This document shows, one piece after another, positions 1-8,338 of a stretch of 64,000 nucleotides of DNA. The position numbers and the translations under genes were made by a program. Below the pieces are notes generated by a model. The model saw only the letters and a program-made list of their open reading frames with translations. It had not been told where the DNA came from and searched no databases. This stretch comes from Bifidobacterium vansinderenii. GTDB taxonomy: Bacteria > Actinomycetota > Actinomycetes > Actinomycetales > Bifidobacteriaceae. The stretch spans positions 62,070-126,069 of the forward strand of contig NZ_NEWD01000016.1 in assembly GCF_002234915.1 (NCBI RefSeq), written 5' to 3'. Within the stretch, counting starts at the first letter, position 1, and each line of letters starts with the position of its first letter.

Positions 1-69
1 CAGGGCGTTTTTGACTGTTTCCCCCTCAACCCGGATGAGACCGACAAAGGAGCATTGAATGCAGATTGA
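1..69 (+). CDS. C-terminal end of an EcoRI-family adenine-specific DNA methyltransferase (partial)
   Basis: Frame 1 is open from the window edge to a TGA at 67-69 and encodes the last 22 residues of a protein whose start lies outside the window. The tail contains FDCF and ends in NAD. The full-length methyltransferase at 23057-24295 ends the same way, with FDCF followed by a short polar stretch and NAD. Both tails overlap the start of a DUF262-HNH gene by exactly 11 nt. I infer that this is the end of a second copy of that methyltransferase. Only the tail can be seen, so activity cannot be judged. Confidence 0.75.
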   Translation, partial: QGVFDCFPLNPDETDKGALNAD

Positions 70-1225
70 GCAGCGTACCGTCACCGTCCGTGACGTGACC
101 GACGATTATTTCAACAACGACGAGGAAGGTGTCAGAGGCTATCATGCTCGGCTCGACATCCGGCCTCCGTACCAGCGTGAGTTCGTGTACAAGGACAAGC
201 AGCGCGACGAGGTTATCCGCACGGTTCTCAAGGGTCTGCCGTTGAACGTGATGTACTGGTGCAAGACCGGCAAGAATGAGGATGACGAGGAGACCTACGA
301 GGTGCTGGACGGACAGCAGCGTACCATCAGCCTCTGCGAGTACGTGGACGGTAGTTATTCCGTGGATGACAAGTACTTCGACAACCTCCCGCAGGATTTG
401 AAGGACAAGATACTCGACTACGAGCTGTTCGTGTACGTGTGCGATGGCACGGACAGCGAGAAGCTGGACTGGTTCAGAATCATCAACATCGCGGGTGAGC
501 AGCTCACCGACCAGGAGCTACGCAACGCGGTGTACGCCGGCCCATGGGTCAGCGACGCTAAACGCTACTTCAGTAAGACCAGCGGCCCCGCATACAAAAT
601 CGCTGGCGACTACCTGAAAGGTGACGCTATCCGGCAGGACTATCTCCAAACCGCGATTAACTGGGCCGCGAAAGCCGAGAACGTCAACATCGAGCAGTAC
701 ATGGCACAGCACCAGTACGACGCGAACGCAGTAGCCCTTTGGAACTACTTCCGCTCCGTCATCGATTGGATTCCCGCGACCTTCACCAAGTACTATAAGG
801 AAATGAAGGGCTTGCCGTGGGGCATCTACTACAACGAGAACAAGAACCGCACCGACCTTGACCCCAAGAAGCTGGAGAAAGCCACGGCCAAGCTCATGGG
901 GGACGAGGACGTGACAAACAAGCGAGGCATCTTCCCGTTCCTACTGACCGGTGATGTGAAGAACCTTTCTATCCGTCAGTTCGACCGTGCAACTAAGCTT
1001 GCTGCTTACGAGAAACAAGGGCATAAGTGTCCTACATGCGGTAAGACGTTCGATTTCAGCAAGATGGACGGCGACCACATCATTCCGTGGTCCAAGGGCG
1101 GAAAGACCGTTCCGGAGAACTGCCAGATGCTCTGCAAGGAATGTAACCTCAAGAAGAGCGCTCAGACCTCCGCAAGCGAGAAGGCCACTGGTTGGACCAG
1201 TTGGCTCCTCGATGTGCTTCTCTGA
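59..1225 (+). CDS. DUF262 and HNH endonuclease domain protein (GmrSD-like nuclease), copy 1
   Basis: This 388-residue protein has an N-terminal DUF262 (ParB/Srx-like) domain with the DGQQR signature at residues 84-88. A C-terminal HNH nuclease domain follows: CxxC at 324-327, the DH of DHIIPW at 339-340, an Asn near 354 and a second CxxC at 359-362. DUF262 plus HNH is the layout of GmrSD-type and related nucleases that use NTP binding to control DNA cleavage. AAGGAG sits just upstream of the ATG. The start overlaps the end of an adenine methyltransferase, so the pair probably forms a restriction-modification or modification-sensing system. The protein is closely similar to the one at 21910-23067 along its whole length, with most differences in the middle and around the zinc-finger loops. 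Cleavage specificity is unknown. Confidence 0.9.
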   Translation: MQIEQRTVTVRDVTDDYFNNDEEGVRGYHARLDIRPPYQREFVYKDKQRDEVIRTVLKGLPLNVMYWCKTGKNEDDEETYEVLDGQQRTISLCEYVDGSYSVDDKYFDNLPQDLKDKILDYELFVYVCDGTDSEKLDWFRIINIAGEQLTDQELRNAVYAGPWVSDAKRYFSKTSGPAYKIAGDYLKGDAIRQDYLQTAINWAAKAENVNIEQYMAQHQYDANAVALWNYFRSVIDWIPATFTKYYKEMKGLPWGIYYNENKNRTDLDPKKLEKATAKLMGDEDVTNKRGIFPFLLTGDVKNLSIRQFDRATKLAAYEKQGHKCPTCGKTFDFSKMDGDHIIPWSKGGKTVPENCQMLCKECNLKKSAQTSASEKATGWTSWLLDVLL

Positions 1226-1260
1226 CCTGCATAACCAGAGGTAGCTCAAACGGATAAGAC

Positions 1261-1299
1261 AAGGTGTGCCCACCGGCGCGTAACCGGTGGGCACACCTT
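1261..1299 (+). terminator. Terminator after DUF262-HNH copy 1
   Basis: A perfect 16-bp stem (arms 1261-1276 and 1284-1299) has a 7-nt loop and lies 36 nt after the stop codon. The tail is only moderately T-rich. Confidence 0.75.
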
Positions 1300-1350
1300 A
1301 TTTGAATCAAAACCAACACGTTGGTCTAACAGCCCCTTTAATTAACCGGT

Positions 1351-1370
1351 AATCCCGGACCACCCGCGCT
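1351..1370 (-). repeat. Element repeat arm, solitary, R orientation
   Basis: Exact copy of AATCCCGGACCACCCGCGCT. It is preceded by TTAACCGGT, similar to the flank of the copies at 20921 and 21782, and followed by a pyrimidine tract. No partner arm lies within 1.5 kb. Confidence 0.9.
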
Positions 1371-1559
1371 GCCCCTATCCTCATTCTTCCCCACCCCGCT
1401 GCTCCTTGTCCTCCTTCTTCTTCATCCGCGCGGCTTCTTGTTCTTCTCCTCACCTGTCACTCGTCGCTTGCTCCTTCCCCGCGTCCCCTTCGTGCCGGTC
1501 ATGCTGGTTGTATGATGGTGCTCGTCCATCACTCCACGGTGAAGAGGACAATGCATAAC

Positions 1560-1600
1560 GGGGCCGCTCGTGCGTGGTAGGTTCACGCGCGAGCGGCCCC
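1560..1600. terminator. GC-rich hairpin downstream of the sortase gene
   Basis: Arms GGGGCCGCTCG (1560-1570) and its complement (1590-1600) form an 11-bp stem. It lies about 50 nt past the sortase stop codon. The T-rich tail (GCTTTTA) is on the plus strand, so termination of the minus-strand sortase transcript is plausible but not certain. Confidence 0.6.
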
Positions 1601-1650
1601 GCTTTTACTTCGACGTGCTTGCTTCACTGGTGAGCGTCAGCGCCGGGCGT

Positions 1651-2631
1651 TCACCGCGCAGCGGCCGCTTGCGCTTCGAGTTCCCTAAGCTGCCGCTTGT
1701 TTCGCTTGTGCTTCCTGATGAGCCACGCGAGGATGGACGCGGTGAGGCTGAGGAGCGGCACGGCCATGGCCGCGATTATCGGGATGAGCTTCTCCCACGT
1801 GCCGGCCTTGTCGGGCTGCTTCGCGGGGTCCGGATGCTTCCCGTAGTACCTGATGCCGCTCACGAGGAGACGGTGCGTGTTTATCCCGTATGGTGTGCAG
1901 GTCACGAGCGTCACGCGGTCCTCACCCTTCTTGATTTTCAGGTGAGAGAAATCATCCGGTGTCACGGTCCAGATGTTCGTCACCTGGTAGGAGAGCGTCT
2001 CCCCCATGACCTTGATCTGGAAGAAGTCCCCGACGCGCATCTCGTCCAGCCGCGTGAACATCAGCTTGTCCGGCATTCCACGGTGAGCCGCGAGGATAGC
2101 GTGCGTGGATGGGCCACCGACCGGCAGCGAGGAGCCGAACGTGTGCCCCGCCCCCTGGTTCAAGGCCTCCGTGCTCGTGCCGTGCAGTATGGGGATGTTC
2201 ACGCTTATCTTCGGAATCACGACACTGCCCATCGCGTTACCCGGGTCAACCGCAAGCCGCTGCTCGTACTCCGTCGCGAGCGGGTCATCCGTACCGACCG
2301 CGGCAGACGCATCCATCGCGTCCTTCACCGTGGAACCCAGCTCACGCTGCCCCGACTCGAACAGCCGCTTATTGTAATCACGCGCGGCGGCCAGCTCATC
2401 CTCGGCCTTCGGGTACGGCCAATCAGCGACCGTCTTCTCCAGCTGGTTCGAGACCGCCACCTGCTGGTTCCCCGTGATGGTCTGCATGATCGCGGGGTAC
2501 GACGCAAGACCCAACGCGACGAGAAGCATCACACCACCGACGACGTACATCACCTTCCCACGCACCGGGGTACGGCCCCACCACGCACGAACCCTACCGG
2601 CCCGCTTCACACGATGCGCACCACGAGACAT
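1651..2631 (-). CDS. Class C (pilin-polymerising) sortase
   Basis: This 326-residue membrane cysteine transpeptidase should join pilin subunits on the outer face of the membrane. It has an N-terminal transmembrane segment (about 25-49), a sortase core and a C-terminal transmembrane segment (about 280-305) followed by a basic tail, the class C layout. The catalytic residues are visible: His near 183 in AAHRG, Cys near 245 in TLVTC and Arg near 254 in HRLLV. A DPL near 117 may be the lid that covers the active site in this class. The ATG at 2631 is preceded by GAGGAGGG; the longer upstream frame lacks a ribosome-binding site. The likely substrate is the pilin at 4932-6704 on the same strand, although the SMEK gene on the opposite strand separates the two. 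Confidence 0.92.
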   Translation of the reverse strand: MSRGAHRVKRAGRVRAWWGRTPVRGKVMYVVGGVMLLVALGLASYPAIMQTITGNQQVAVSNQLEKTVADWPYPKAEDELAAARDYNKRLFESGQRELGSTVKDAMDASAAVGTDDPLATEYEQRLAVDPGNAMGSVVIPKISVNIPILHGTSTEALNQGAGHTFGSSLPVGGPSTHAILAAHRGMPDKLMFTRLDEMRVGDFFQIKVMGETLSYQVTNIWTVTPDDFSHLKIKKGEDRVTLVTCTPYGINTHRLLVSGIRYYGKHPDPAKQPDKAGTWEKLIPIIAAMAVPLLSLTASILAWLIRKHKRNKRQLRELEAQAAAAR

Positions 2632-2742
2632 GACAAGAACCCTCCTCCACTCACCAACCCCGGCCACGGGGCGCAACACAATCGGAACGGAAAACCATGG
2701 GACCGGCACCAGAACGCGCGGCACGGACCCTCACTAACACGC

Positions 2743-2751
2743 GCATATCCC
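2743..2751 (-). promoter_or_regulatory. P1 motif upstream of the sortase
   Basis: On the minus strand this reads GGGATATGC, 112 nt before the start codon. Function as a promoter or operator is inferred from its recurrence upstream of eight units. Confidence 0.5.
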
Positions 2752-2910
2752 CACGAACCAACGCACGCACGGCACGAAGACGAAGCATCAACACTCGAGC
2801 CGGAACATCAGCCCACGGTCGGACGAGAACAAGAAACGAAGAACCGGGAACGACCAGACCCGGCGCGCAAAACCAAGCACGGCAACAGGATGAAGAAGAG
2901 GACGAGGATA

Positions 2911-2996
2911 AGCGCGGGTGGTCCGGGATTTCACTAAACAAGCAGACACGTCAGCGAGCGCCGGGCGTAAGACAATAATCCCGGCCCACCCGCGCT
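2911..2996. repeat. Element repeat pair, F (2911-2930) and R (2977-2996)
   Basis: Two inverted arms are separated by 46 nt. The right arm carries GGCCC where the common form has GGACC, so one base pair becomes a wobble. The loop contains GAGCGCCGGGCG, a second box that recurs beside several other arms. The pair lies between the divergent sortase and SMEK genes and so does not sit at the 3' end of any gene. Confidence 0.85.
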
Positions 2997-3117
2997 GCTT
3001 TCACACCGCATTTTTTCATTAACCGGCTGGTCAAAACCGGACCCTGAAAACGAGTCGGTGGAATAATCATTCGTGTCAGGCCGACGCGTATCCGGACAAG
3101 CGAGAAGGGACAGTATC

Positions 3118-4641
3118 GTGACCGACCCAGTTATTGTTGCGACGGATCATAAGTCATTATCGGAGCTGGAGATAAGCATCCAGCTTGGTATCGGGTCAAT
3201 AGCGACTGCCGCGCGCATGCAGGTGGTTAGAGGAGAGAACCTGCTCGCGGTTCAGTGCGAGACATACTTCGCTACCCTCCTGAATTACCTACATCCCGAT
3301 TGGCACCTGGTGAATGCGAACACGTTGGAGGGTAGACCCAACGTACCGGGGTTTGACTTTATCTCCACAATGAACCTGAGCAAGAACAGGAATGCCCCGT
3401 CGCTGGATAAGAACAAGGGAAAGGAAACGCTCCTCGTCAGTGACGTCTCTCAGAACAATACCCATGCGAAGGTGCTGGTCCAGATAACCGCGCAGGAGTC
3501 AGGAGAGAACTCAAAGCTGAACGGCAAGGTGGAGCATTCCGCGAAGCTCACGTACTGGCAAAAGCTTGATTCAAACCATAAGCCCGTGAAGAATCAGACC
3601 GACTATTCAGATTACGAGCTGATTGTGCTATTCCTGACCGACCGCAAGCTCAAGAAGACCCAGCAGACCTACACGCTTAAGGCCAGCTCATACGACAAGG
3701 AAAAGGACAAGTACAAGCCGCGTGGACGAAAGAACCACGAGGTCACGGTCTGGACGTTGTGCAACATCAACGACCAGATCATGAACTACGAACCAAAAGG
3801 CTTCCCCGCGGGCGCTCCCAACTACCTGAGCAAGAAGCAAGAAGCCTTCGAACAAATCGAGAAAGACATTCGAGCGACAACAACGAGCATAGAGTTCAAA
3901 CTGATTGAACGCGACCTAGTAGACGAGTCCAGTAGCTCACCCCAAGTACCATCCCCGCAAGGTACACCTCGGAAAGAGCCATTCACGGATCAGGTCCTCG
4001 TAAACAAATGCGTTGCTTATCTGAAAACCCAACCGCTCCCCGCTCAGTTCTGCACCATGAGTTTCGTCATGAAGGCCCTAAAGGACTTCGACACGGAGCT
4101 GGACAACACAACAACGGGATGGAGAAAAGTCATAGCGAATCTTGTTGAAGCTCATCCTCTCACTCCTCACAATTTGAACTCCGGCCTATTTAGGTCTCGT
4201 GACGATTACACCAACATAGCCGATCATGGAATCCACACAATAGATTTCCCCCTATCCCACCTTAATGCGAAGAAGGAACGCGAACAGATAAGCACGAATG
4301 AGATGGACCTTCCGGAAAGACTTATCATTCCAACCGGAGAAATACCCGGAGAAAACATAGATTGGGAAGAGCACGGAAACAAAAAATACTCACTACGCTT
4401 CTTCGTCCCGAATGCCAAGTTCAATGACCCGATACCCCTACCCCGCTTCATCGACGTTTACGCGCTCATCGTGAAAGCGGCAGAACCAGTTGACCCCAGC
4501 CTCACCGCAGACGAACGCGAAGAACAAGGACGCAAGAAACTCGCGGCTTACATCAGGACACTCTCATGGGACCCGCTACCAGACCCGAACTCGCAGCCTG
4601 CCCCAGCACCGGCGACAAAGCAAAACAAGACGAAGAACTAG
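3118..4641 (+). CDS. SMEK-domain-like protein, probable defence cargo
   Basis: This 507-residue protein starts at GTG 3118, preceded at good distance by AAGGGA; an earlier GTG at 3073 has no clear ribosome-binding site. Near residues 45-115 it has YFATLLNYL, then LVNAN, then FDFIS and later VQIT. This order (helix with FxxLLN, LxNxN, an acidic strand, then QVT-like) resembles the SMEK domain, which usually forms the N-terminus of defence-associated proteins. The C-terminal half (about 290-490) has no feature I recognise and ends in a Pro/Ala/Lys tail. The gene uses more A/T-rich codons than its neighbours and is on the opposite strand from the pilin and sortase it separates. A repeat arm overlaps its stop codon. 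These features suggest separate acquisition. The family call is by pattern only. Confidence 0.6.
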   Translation: MTDPVIVATDHKSLSELEISIQLGIGSIATAARMQVVRGENLLAVQCETYFATLLNYLHPDWHLVNANTLEGRPNVPGFDFISTMNLSKNRNAPSLDKNKGKETLLVSDVSQNNTHAKVLVQITAQESGENSKLNGKVEHSAKLTYWQKLDSNHKPVKNQTDYSDYELIVLFLTDRKLKKTQQTYTLKASSYDKEKDKYKPRGRKNHEVTVWTLCNINDQIMNYEPKGFPAGAPNYLSKKQEAFEQIEKDIRATTTSIEFKLIERDLVDESSSSPQVPSPQGTPRKEPFTDQVLVNKCVAYLKTQPLPAQFCTMSFVMKALKDFDTELDNTTTGWRKVIANLVEAHPLTPHNLNSGLFRSRDDYTNIADHGIHTIDFPLSHLNAKKEREQISTNEMDLPERLIIPTGEIPGENIDWEEHGNKKYSLRFFVPNAKFNDPIPLPRFIDVYALIVKAAEPVDPSLTADEREEQGRKKLAAYIRTLSWDPLPDPNSQPAPAPATKQNKTKN

Positions 4642-4659
4642 CGCGGGTGGTCCGGGATT
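4640..4659 (+). repeat. Element repeat arm overlapping the SMEK stop codon, F orientation
   Basis: The arm begins inside the TAG stop codon (4639-4641). A degenerate GAGCGCC box in reverse sense follows at about 4664-4676. The nearest R arm to the right is at 7144, beyond the pilin gene. Confidence 0.9.
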
Positions 4660-4763
4660 ATCAAGTGCGGGGCGCTCGCTAACCGCGTGGTGCCGCGTGG
4701 TCGTGTTGCTGGTGATGACGCGGCTCGCGCACCGTGTGCGTGGTGGTGAGGCCACGAAACAAT

Positions 4764-4815
4764 AACAGGGGCCGGTGGTTATCAGGATTGTTCCTAATAA
4801 CCACCGGCCCTGTTT
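4764..4815. terminator. Bidirectional terminator between convergent SMEK and pilin genes
   Basis: Arms CAGGGGCCGGTGGTTAT (4766-4782) and the near-complement ending at 4812 form a long stem with one bulge. T-rich tails are present on both strands (TGTTTCTT on plus, TTATTGTTT on minus). Confidence 0.85.
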
Positions 4816-4931
4816 CTTAATGGTCCCCTCGCTCCTTGGTCGGGGGATTAGCGGAGTGCGTTGCCCGGCCACTCCCCCGGCGCGTGCTCACCGGAGTGAA
4901 CCAGCGTCGGGTTCGTGGTGTGGTGTGAGGC

Positions 4932-6704
4932 TCAGCGAGCGGTCTGCTTGCGGGCCATGCGGATGATGACCACCGCACCGGCCGCGACCATGGCCGCGAC
5001 GAGCGTGGTGAGGACGATGCCCGCGGCACCGGTCTGGCTCAGCTCAGGGATGTTGCGGACGTTCGTGACGGTCACGACCTTGTTCGCGGGGTCGCTCACG
5101 AGGTCGCCCGCGGTGCCCTTCGTGACGGTCACCGCACCCTTGTCATCCACGTGGATGGTGAACACCGGCTTGATGTCGAGGAACCCGTCAGCGACCTTCG
5201 TCTCGTTGACCTTGTAGTCGCCGTGCGCGAGGCCCTTGAAGGAGAGTGTGCCGTCAGCGGCGGTGGTGAACACCGCGGCGTCGTTCTCGTTCGTCACGGT
5301 ATCCCAGTCACCGGCGACCTTGCCATCCTGGCCGCCCGCGCTGAGCTTGATGTACTCGTCATCAGCGAACTGGCCGTCACCGTTCACGTCACGCTGGACG
5401 GTGAACTTCGCACCGGCGACGTCAGCACCCTTCTTATCGACCTTGTGCAGGCCGAACTCGAAGGAACCGACCTTCACCGTGCTGGTCCCGTCCTTCGGGG
5501 CCATGTCCTCCTTGAACGTCGCGCCACCGTACACGGTGTTCTGCGACTCGTTCGTGGAGCCGGCCGCGTCCTTCGCGTTCTTCGTCGCGGAGTAGGTGAT
5601 GACGATCTGCTTGCCGGAGTTCGCCTGGTCAAGCAGGTAGGAACCATCGAAGTACCAGGAGTTCGCGTCGTCGGTGTCCTGCCAGGACCAGGCCTTCGAC
5701 TGCGCATCCTGAACAAGCTTCGTGGACTTGCCCATGGTGAAGTGGGCCTTAGCGTCAGCCGTGACGTCCTTACCGTCAACGGTCACGTGGAGGTCATCCA
5801 CGGCCGGGTTCGAGAAGTCCACATCCGTATCGGAGAGACGGTAGGTAGCGACGTCAAGGAAGTTCGGGACGTGGCTGGTGATGGTGAACTTCACCTTGTC
5901 ACCGTTGGAAGCGTCCTTCTTATCCGCGGTCTTCAGGACCGGGACCTCCTGCGGCTTGATGAGCGCGGAGCCGAGCGTCAGACCCTTGTAGGTGGTGTTG
6001 AGCTGCTTGCCATCCGGGTTGCCGATGGTGGTGCCCACGACGACCGGCAGACCATCAACGAAACCATCATCACCGTAGACCGGGTTCGCGTCGTTGTGCT
6101 GGATGATGAGGTAGTAACCCTCGGGAACCGTCAGGTCCATGGTCTTATCAGTCGCGTTCGCGGCAGCCTGATCCGCAGCCGGGGCCAGAAGGTCGGCACC
6201 ATTGTCCTTGCCACCAACGGCCTTGTCCTCGGCAACGATCTGCTTCGCGAGCGAGTTAGCGAACGCGCGGAACTGGTCAGCGGTCACCGGGGTGGCACCG
6301 TTCGGGTTCTCGGTCGAGGCAGCGGCCAGGACCCAAGCAAGCGTATCAACGGAATCCGGCTTACCGGTCAGGTCAATCCCCGCATCCTTAACGGCCTGCT
6401 CAACCGCAGCCTTAACCGCGGCGTCAGCGGTCACGTCGAGGGACTGGACCTTCGAACCATCAGCGGTGAAGGTCGGGTTCGAGTAGGAACCGATCTTGTA
6501 GGCCGCGAACCGACGACCACCAAGCGTAGGAAGATTCTCCGCGGCCTGGTCCGTGTTGTTCGTGGACTTCAGCGTGATGGTCGCGTTACCAGCGGCCGGG
6601 GCCGGGTCAGCGGCAAACGCGGTGCCCGCGAACCCGAACGAGGAAAGGGCAGCCATCGCAGCGGCAGCCGCGACAACCTTCTTACCCAGAACGAACTTCT
6701 CCAT
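4932..6704 (-). CDS. SpaA/FimA-type pilin major subunit with LPXTG-like anchor
   Basis: This 590-residue secreted protein starts with a signal peptide (basic start, Ala-rich core, cleavage likely after AFA near residue 31). It has Ig-like pilin and Cna_B/SpaA modules, including an acidic DVNGDGQF loop (about 460) and an E-box-like YKVNETK. It ends with the sorting signal LSQTG (about 555), a hydrophobic stretch and a basic tail. Ser replaces the usual Pro of LPXTG. I see no standard YPK pilin motif. ATG 6704 is chosen because the GGGGGG run is 8 nt away; the ATG six nt upstream would leave too little space. The class C sortase at 1651-2631 is the likely assembly enzyme. Expression is probably from the P1 site about 100 nt upstream. 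Confidence 0.9.
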   Translation of the reverse strand: MEKFVLGKKVVAAAAAMAALSSFGFAGTAFAADPAPAAGNATITLKSTNNTDQAAENLPTLGGRRFAAYKIGSYSNPTFTADGSKVQSLDVTADAAVKAAVEQAVKDAGIDLTGKPDSVDTLAWVLAAASTENPNGATPVTADQFRAFANSLAKQIVAEDKAVGGKDNGADLLAPAADQAAANATDKTMDLTVPEGYYLIIQHNDANPVYGDDGFVDGLPVVVGTTIGNPDGKQLNTTYKGLTLGSALIKPQEVPVLKTADKKDASNGDKVKFTITSHVPNFLDVATYRLSDTDVDFSNPAVDDLHVTVDGKDVTADAKAHFTMGKSTKLVQDAQSKAWSWQDTDDANSWYFDGSYLLDQANSGKQIVITYSATKNAKDAAGSTNESQNTVYGGATFKEDMAPKDGTSTVKVGSFEFGLHKVDKKGADVAGAKFTVQRDVNGDGQFADDEYIKLSAGGQDGKVAGDWDTVTNENDAAVFTTAADGTLSFKGLAHGDYKVNETKVADGFLDIKPVFTIHVDDKGAVTVTKGTAGDLVSDPANKVVTVTNVRNIPELSQTGAAGIVLTTLVAAMVAAGAVVIIRMARKQTAR

Positions 6705-6804
6705 AATCATTTCCCCCCTTGAGGAACAATCGAGGAACAACCACGGACCGCAGCGGCACCACCATTAACCGGTACCCGCGGGGCCATCCCTCCCAACACG
6801 AAGC

Positions 6805-6812
6805 GCATATCG
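6805..6812 (-). promoter_or_regulatory. P1 motif upstream of the pilin
   Basis: On the minus strand it reads GCGATATGCGC, 101 nt before the start codon. One base of the GGGATATGC core differs. Confidence 0.45.
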
Positions 6813-7143
6813 CACACACCACGGCACGCGACCCCGGCCCCGCATCACCCCTGTTCCAACCGGCGAACCCATGAGCAAGAACCAAAACGAGAACCCGCGC
6901 GGAAAAAACAAGAACCAACCACACGCATGACACAGTGAAGGACGGAACATGAAACCCATAACCGCACGAGACGCAACGACGCAAGAACCACCACCGCTCG
7001 GTTAATGGAAAAACAACAAGGACACGAACACCACCACCCCGCACCCGCAACGAGAACACGCAGCAACACGACCCAACAAAGAAGCAAAGGCAGGAACACG
7101 CACCACACGACCACGAACGAGGAAGCGCCGGGCGTTAATGGAA

Positions 7144-7163
7144 AATCCCGGCCCACCCGCGCT
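7144..7163 (-). repeat. Element repeat arm, solitary, R orientation
   Basis: Carries the GGCCC variant also seen at 2977. The recurrent box AGCGCCGGGCGTTAA ends a few bases before it. It is the first R arm after the F arm at 4640, so the two enclose the pilin gene. Confidence 0.85.
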
Positions 7164-7448
7164 ACTCCTTGTTCCATTCCCACAAGTCACGGGTAACGAG
7201 GAGCAGGAACGAGTACGCACACGGGAACGAGGAAGCCCGACGACCCCAAAACTAGTCAATGAAGAAGAGCACAGCAAGGGCCACGCAACATGCACCGGCA
7301 CGACACGTTAAAGGGCAGAGAAGAAGCACCACACCAGAACCACACGGACCAAGGATCCGCACAAGCACTACGAGCAATAGAAGGTGGAACAAACAACACG
7401 ACGCAGGAACCATCCCCCACCAGTCAGGGAGAACGAAGAAAAACGTAA

Positions 7449-7467
7449 CGCGGGTAGGGTGCGGGAT
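7449..7467 (+). repeat. Variant repeat arm F' (core GTGC)
   Basis: Reads CGCGGGTAGGGTGCGGGATT: the flanks match the common arm but the central TCC is replaced. The only arm with the matching complement is 13.5 kb away at 21022-21040. Confidence 0.7.
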
Positions 7468-7701
7468 TATCCTCCACCGCAGAGCACGCAACACAAACCA
7501 CCACACACCACGGAGCGGCACGCTCACGCATAATCACCGTTAGGTCAGCGAGCAGCACACGGCTCGCGAGGCACGAGTCACTGGTGCAGACAACAACGCA
7601 CGAGCAACAGAACACAAGCAACAACAAGTAGAGCAACACAAGCACGACGCACGAACCCGACCCGAGCACCAACGGTTATGAGGATGAAGAAGAAAGAAAG
7701 C

Positions 7702-7904
7702 AGCGCGGGTGGTCCGGGATTTCCGTTAAGCAAGCAGCAACGAGCGAGGAGAACAAGGCACATGCTCATGCACGACGCAACGCAACCTCGTCGGGTTAGG
7801 AACGCTCGAAAAAAAAAAGAAAAAGGAACCACGCACCGCCGCGCGCACGCGCCACGCTGATTCATGACCCTCTTTGCAAGTTAAAGTCCCGGACCACCCG
7901 CGCT
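7702..7904. repeat. Element repeat pair, F (7702-7721) and R (7885-7904)
   Basis: Two inverted arms enclose 163 nt of non-coding, T-poor DNA that includes a run of nine A near 7810. The right arm starts AGTCCC, as do those at 21782 and 31979. Confidence 0.85.
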
Positions 7905-8038
7905 ACGTTATCTTCACGTCATTGTGAGAAATGCGCATCGGGTTCCGGTGGAGGGGCCATGGGGACGCGGAGCGTGTTACCTCCCCATGACCAGGCTGAC
8001 TCGCACCGGTGCCTGGTAAGTGACCGGTGTGCCGTTTT
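7905..8038 (+). ncRNA. Candidate small structured RNA
   Basis: Between two R arms, the plus strand has an 8-bp hairpin (CATGGGGA 7958-7965 with 7982-7989). A 7-bp G+C-rich hairpin follows (CACCGGT 8004-8010 with 8023-8029), and then TGCCG and TTTTT at 8034-8038, which is terminator-like. No ORF with a ribosome-binding site explains the segment. I cannot place a promoter with confidence, so the 5' end given is just the end of the repeat. Conservation or RNA data would decide. Confidence 0.3.
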
Positions 8039-8122
8039 TGTGCTGGGCTTTTGAGCGCTGTCGCGTGCGGGTTCAAATAGCTAATGTCCCCGAGTGTTAT
8101 GGTTCGCGGCATTACGGATAGT

Positions 8123-8142
8123 AATCCCGGACCACCCGCGCT
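8123..8142 (-). repeat. Element repeat arm, solitary, R orientation
   Basis: Exact copy of the common arm, followed by TACTTCTGTT. The next arm, 8276, is in F orientation, so the two could pair around a 133-nt loop. Confidence 0.9.
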
Positions 8143-8275
8143 ACTTCTGTTGCGTGGTTACCGCTTCTTGCTGCGTTGTTATGACAACGGCACCACGAAC
8201 CACTGGTCGTGTTTGTACTGCGCGCGCCGCGCGCGCCGCGCGGCCACACTGCGCACCACTACCATGATGTGGTGT

Positions 8276-8295
8276 TGCGCGGGTGGTCCGGGATT
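8276..8295 (+). repeat. Element repeat arm, solitary, F orientation
   Basis: Matches the common arm except for the outermost base. It is preceded by a run of CGCG-rich inverted sequence (about 8220-8240). Confidence 0.9.
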
Positions 8296-8338
8296 ATTGT
8301 TGGCCACGCGTTGCGCGGGGCTTTGGGGTTCGTGTGTC

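Larger units (their letters stand above)
1300..1650. other. Non-coding gap between the HNH nuclease and sortase genes
   Basis: No credible ORF with a ribosome-binding site is visible. The stretch holds one solitary repeat arm (1351-1370), a pyrimidine-rich run after it (about 1371-1490) and a GC-rich hairpin at 1560-1600. Confidence 0.6.
2632..3117. other. Divergent intergenic region, sortase and SMEK genes
   Basis: No gene is supported here. Apart from the P1 site and the repeat pair, the part at 3000-3110 is notably A/T-richer than the rest of the element and probably carries the SMEK promoter. I cannot fix its -35 and -10 boxes. Confidence 0.5.

Noticed and set aside
8065-8085. tRNA-like GGTTCAAAT loop
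   Set aside because: The bases on either side do not form a T stem and no acceptor or anticodon arm can be found.
7144-8295. CRISPR array
   Set aside because: Arms alternate in orientation and their spacing is irregular; no leader and no cas gene are nearby.
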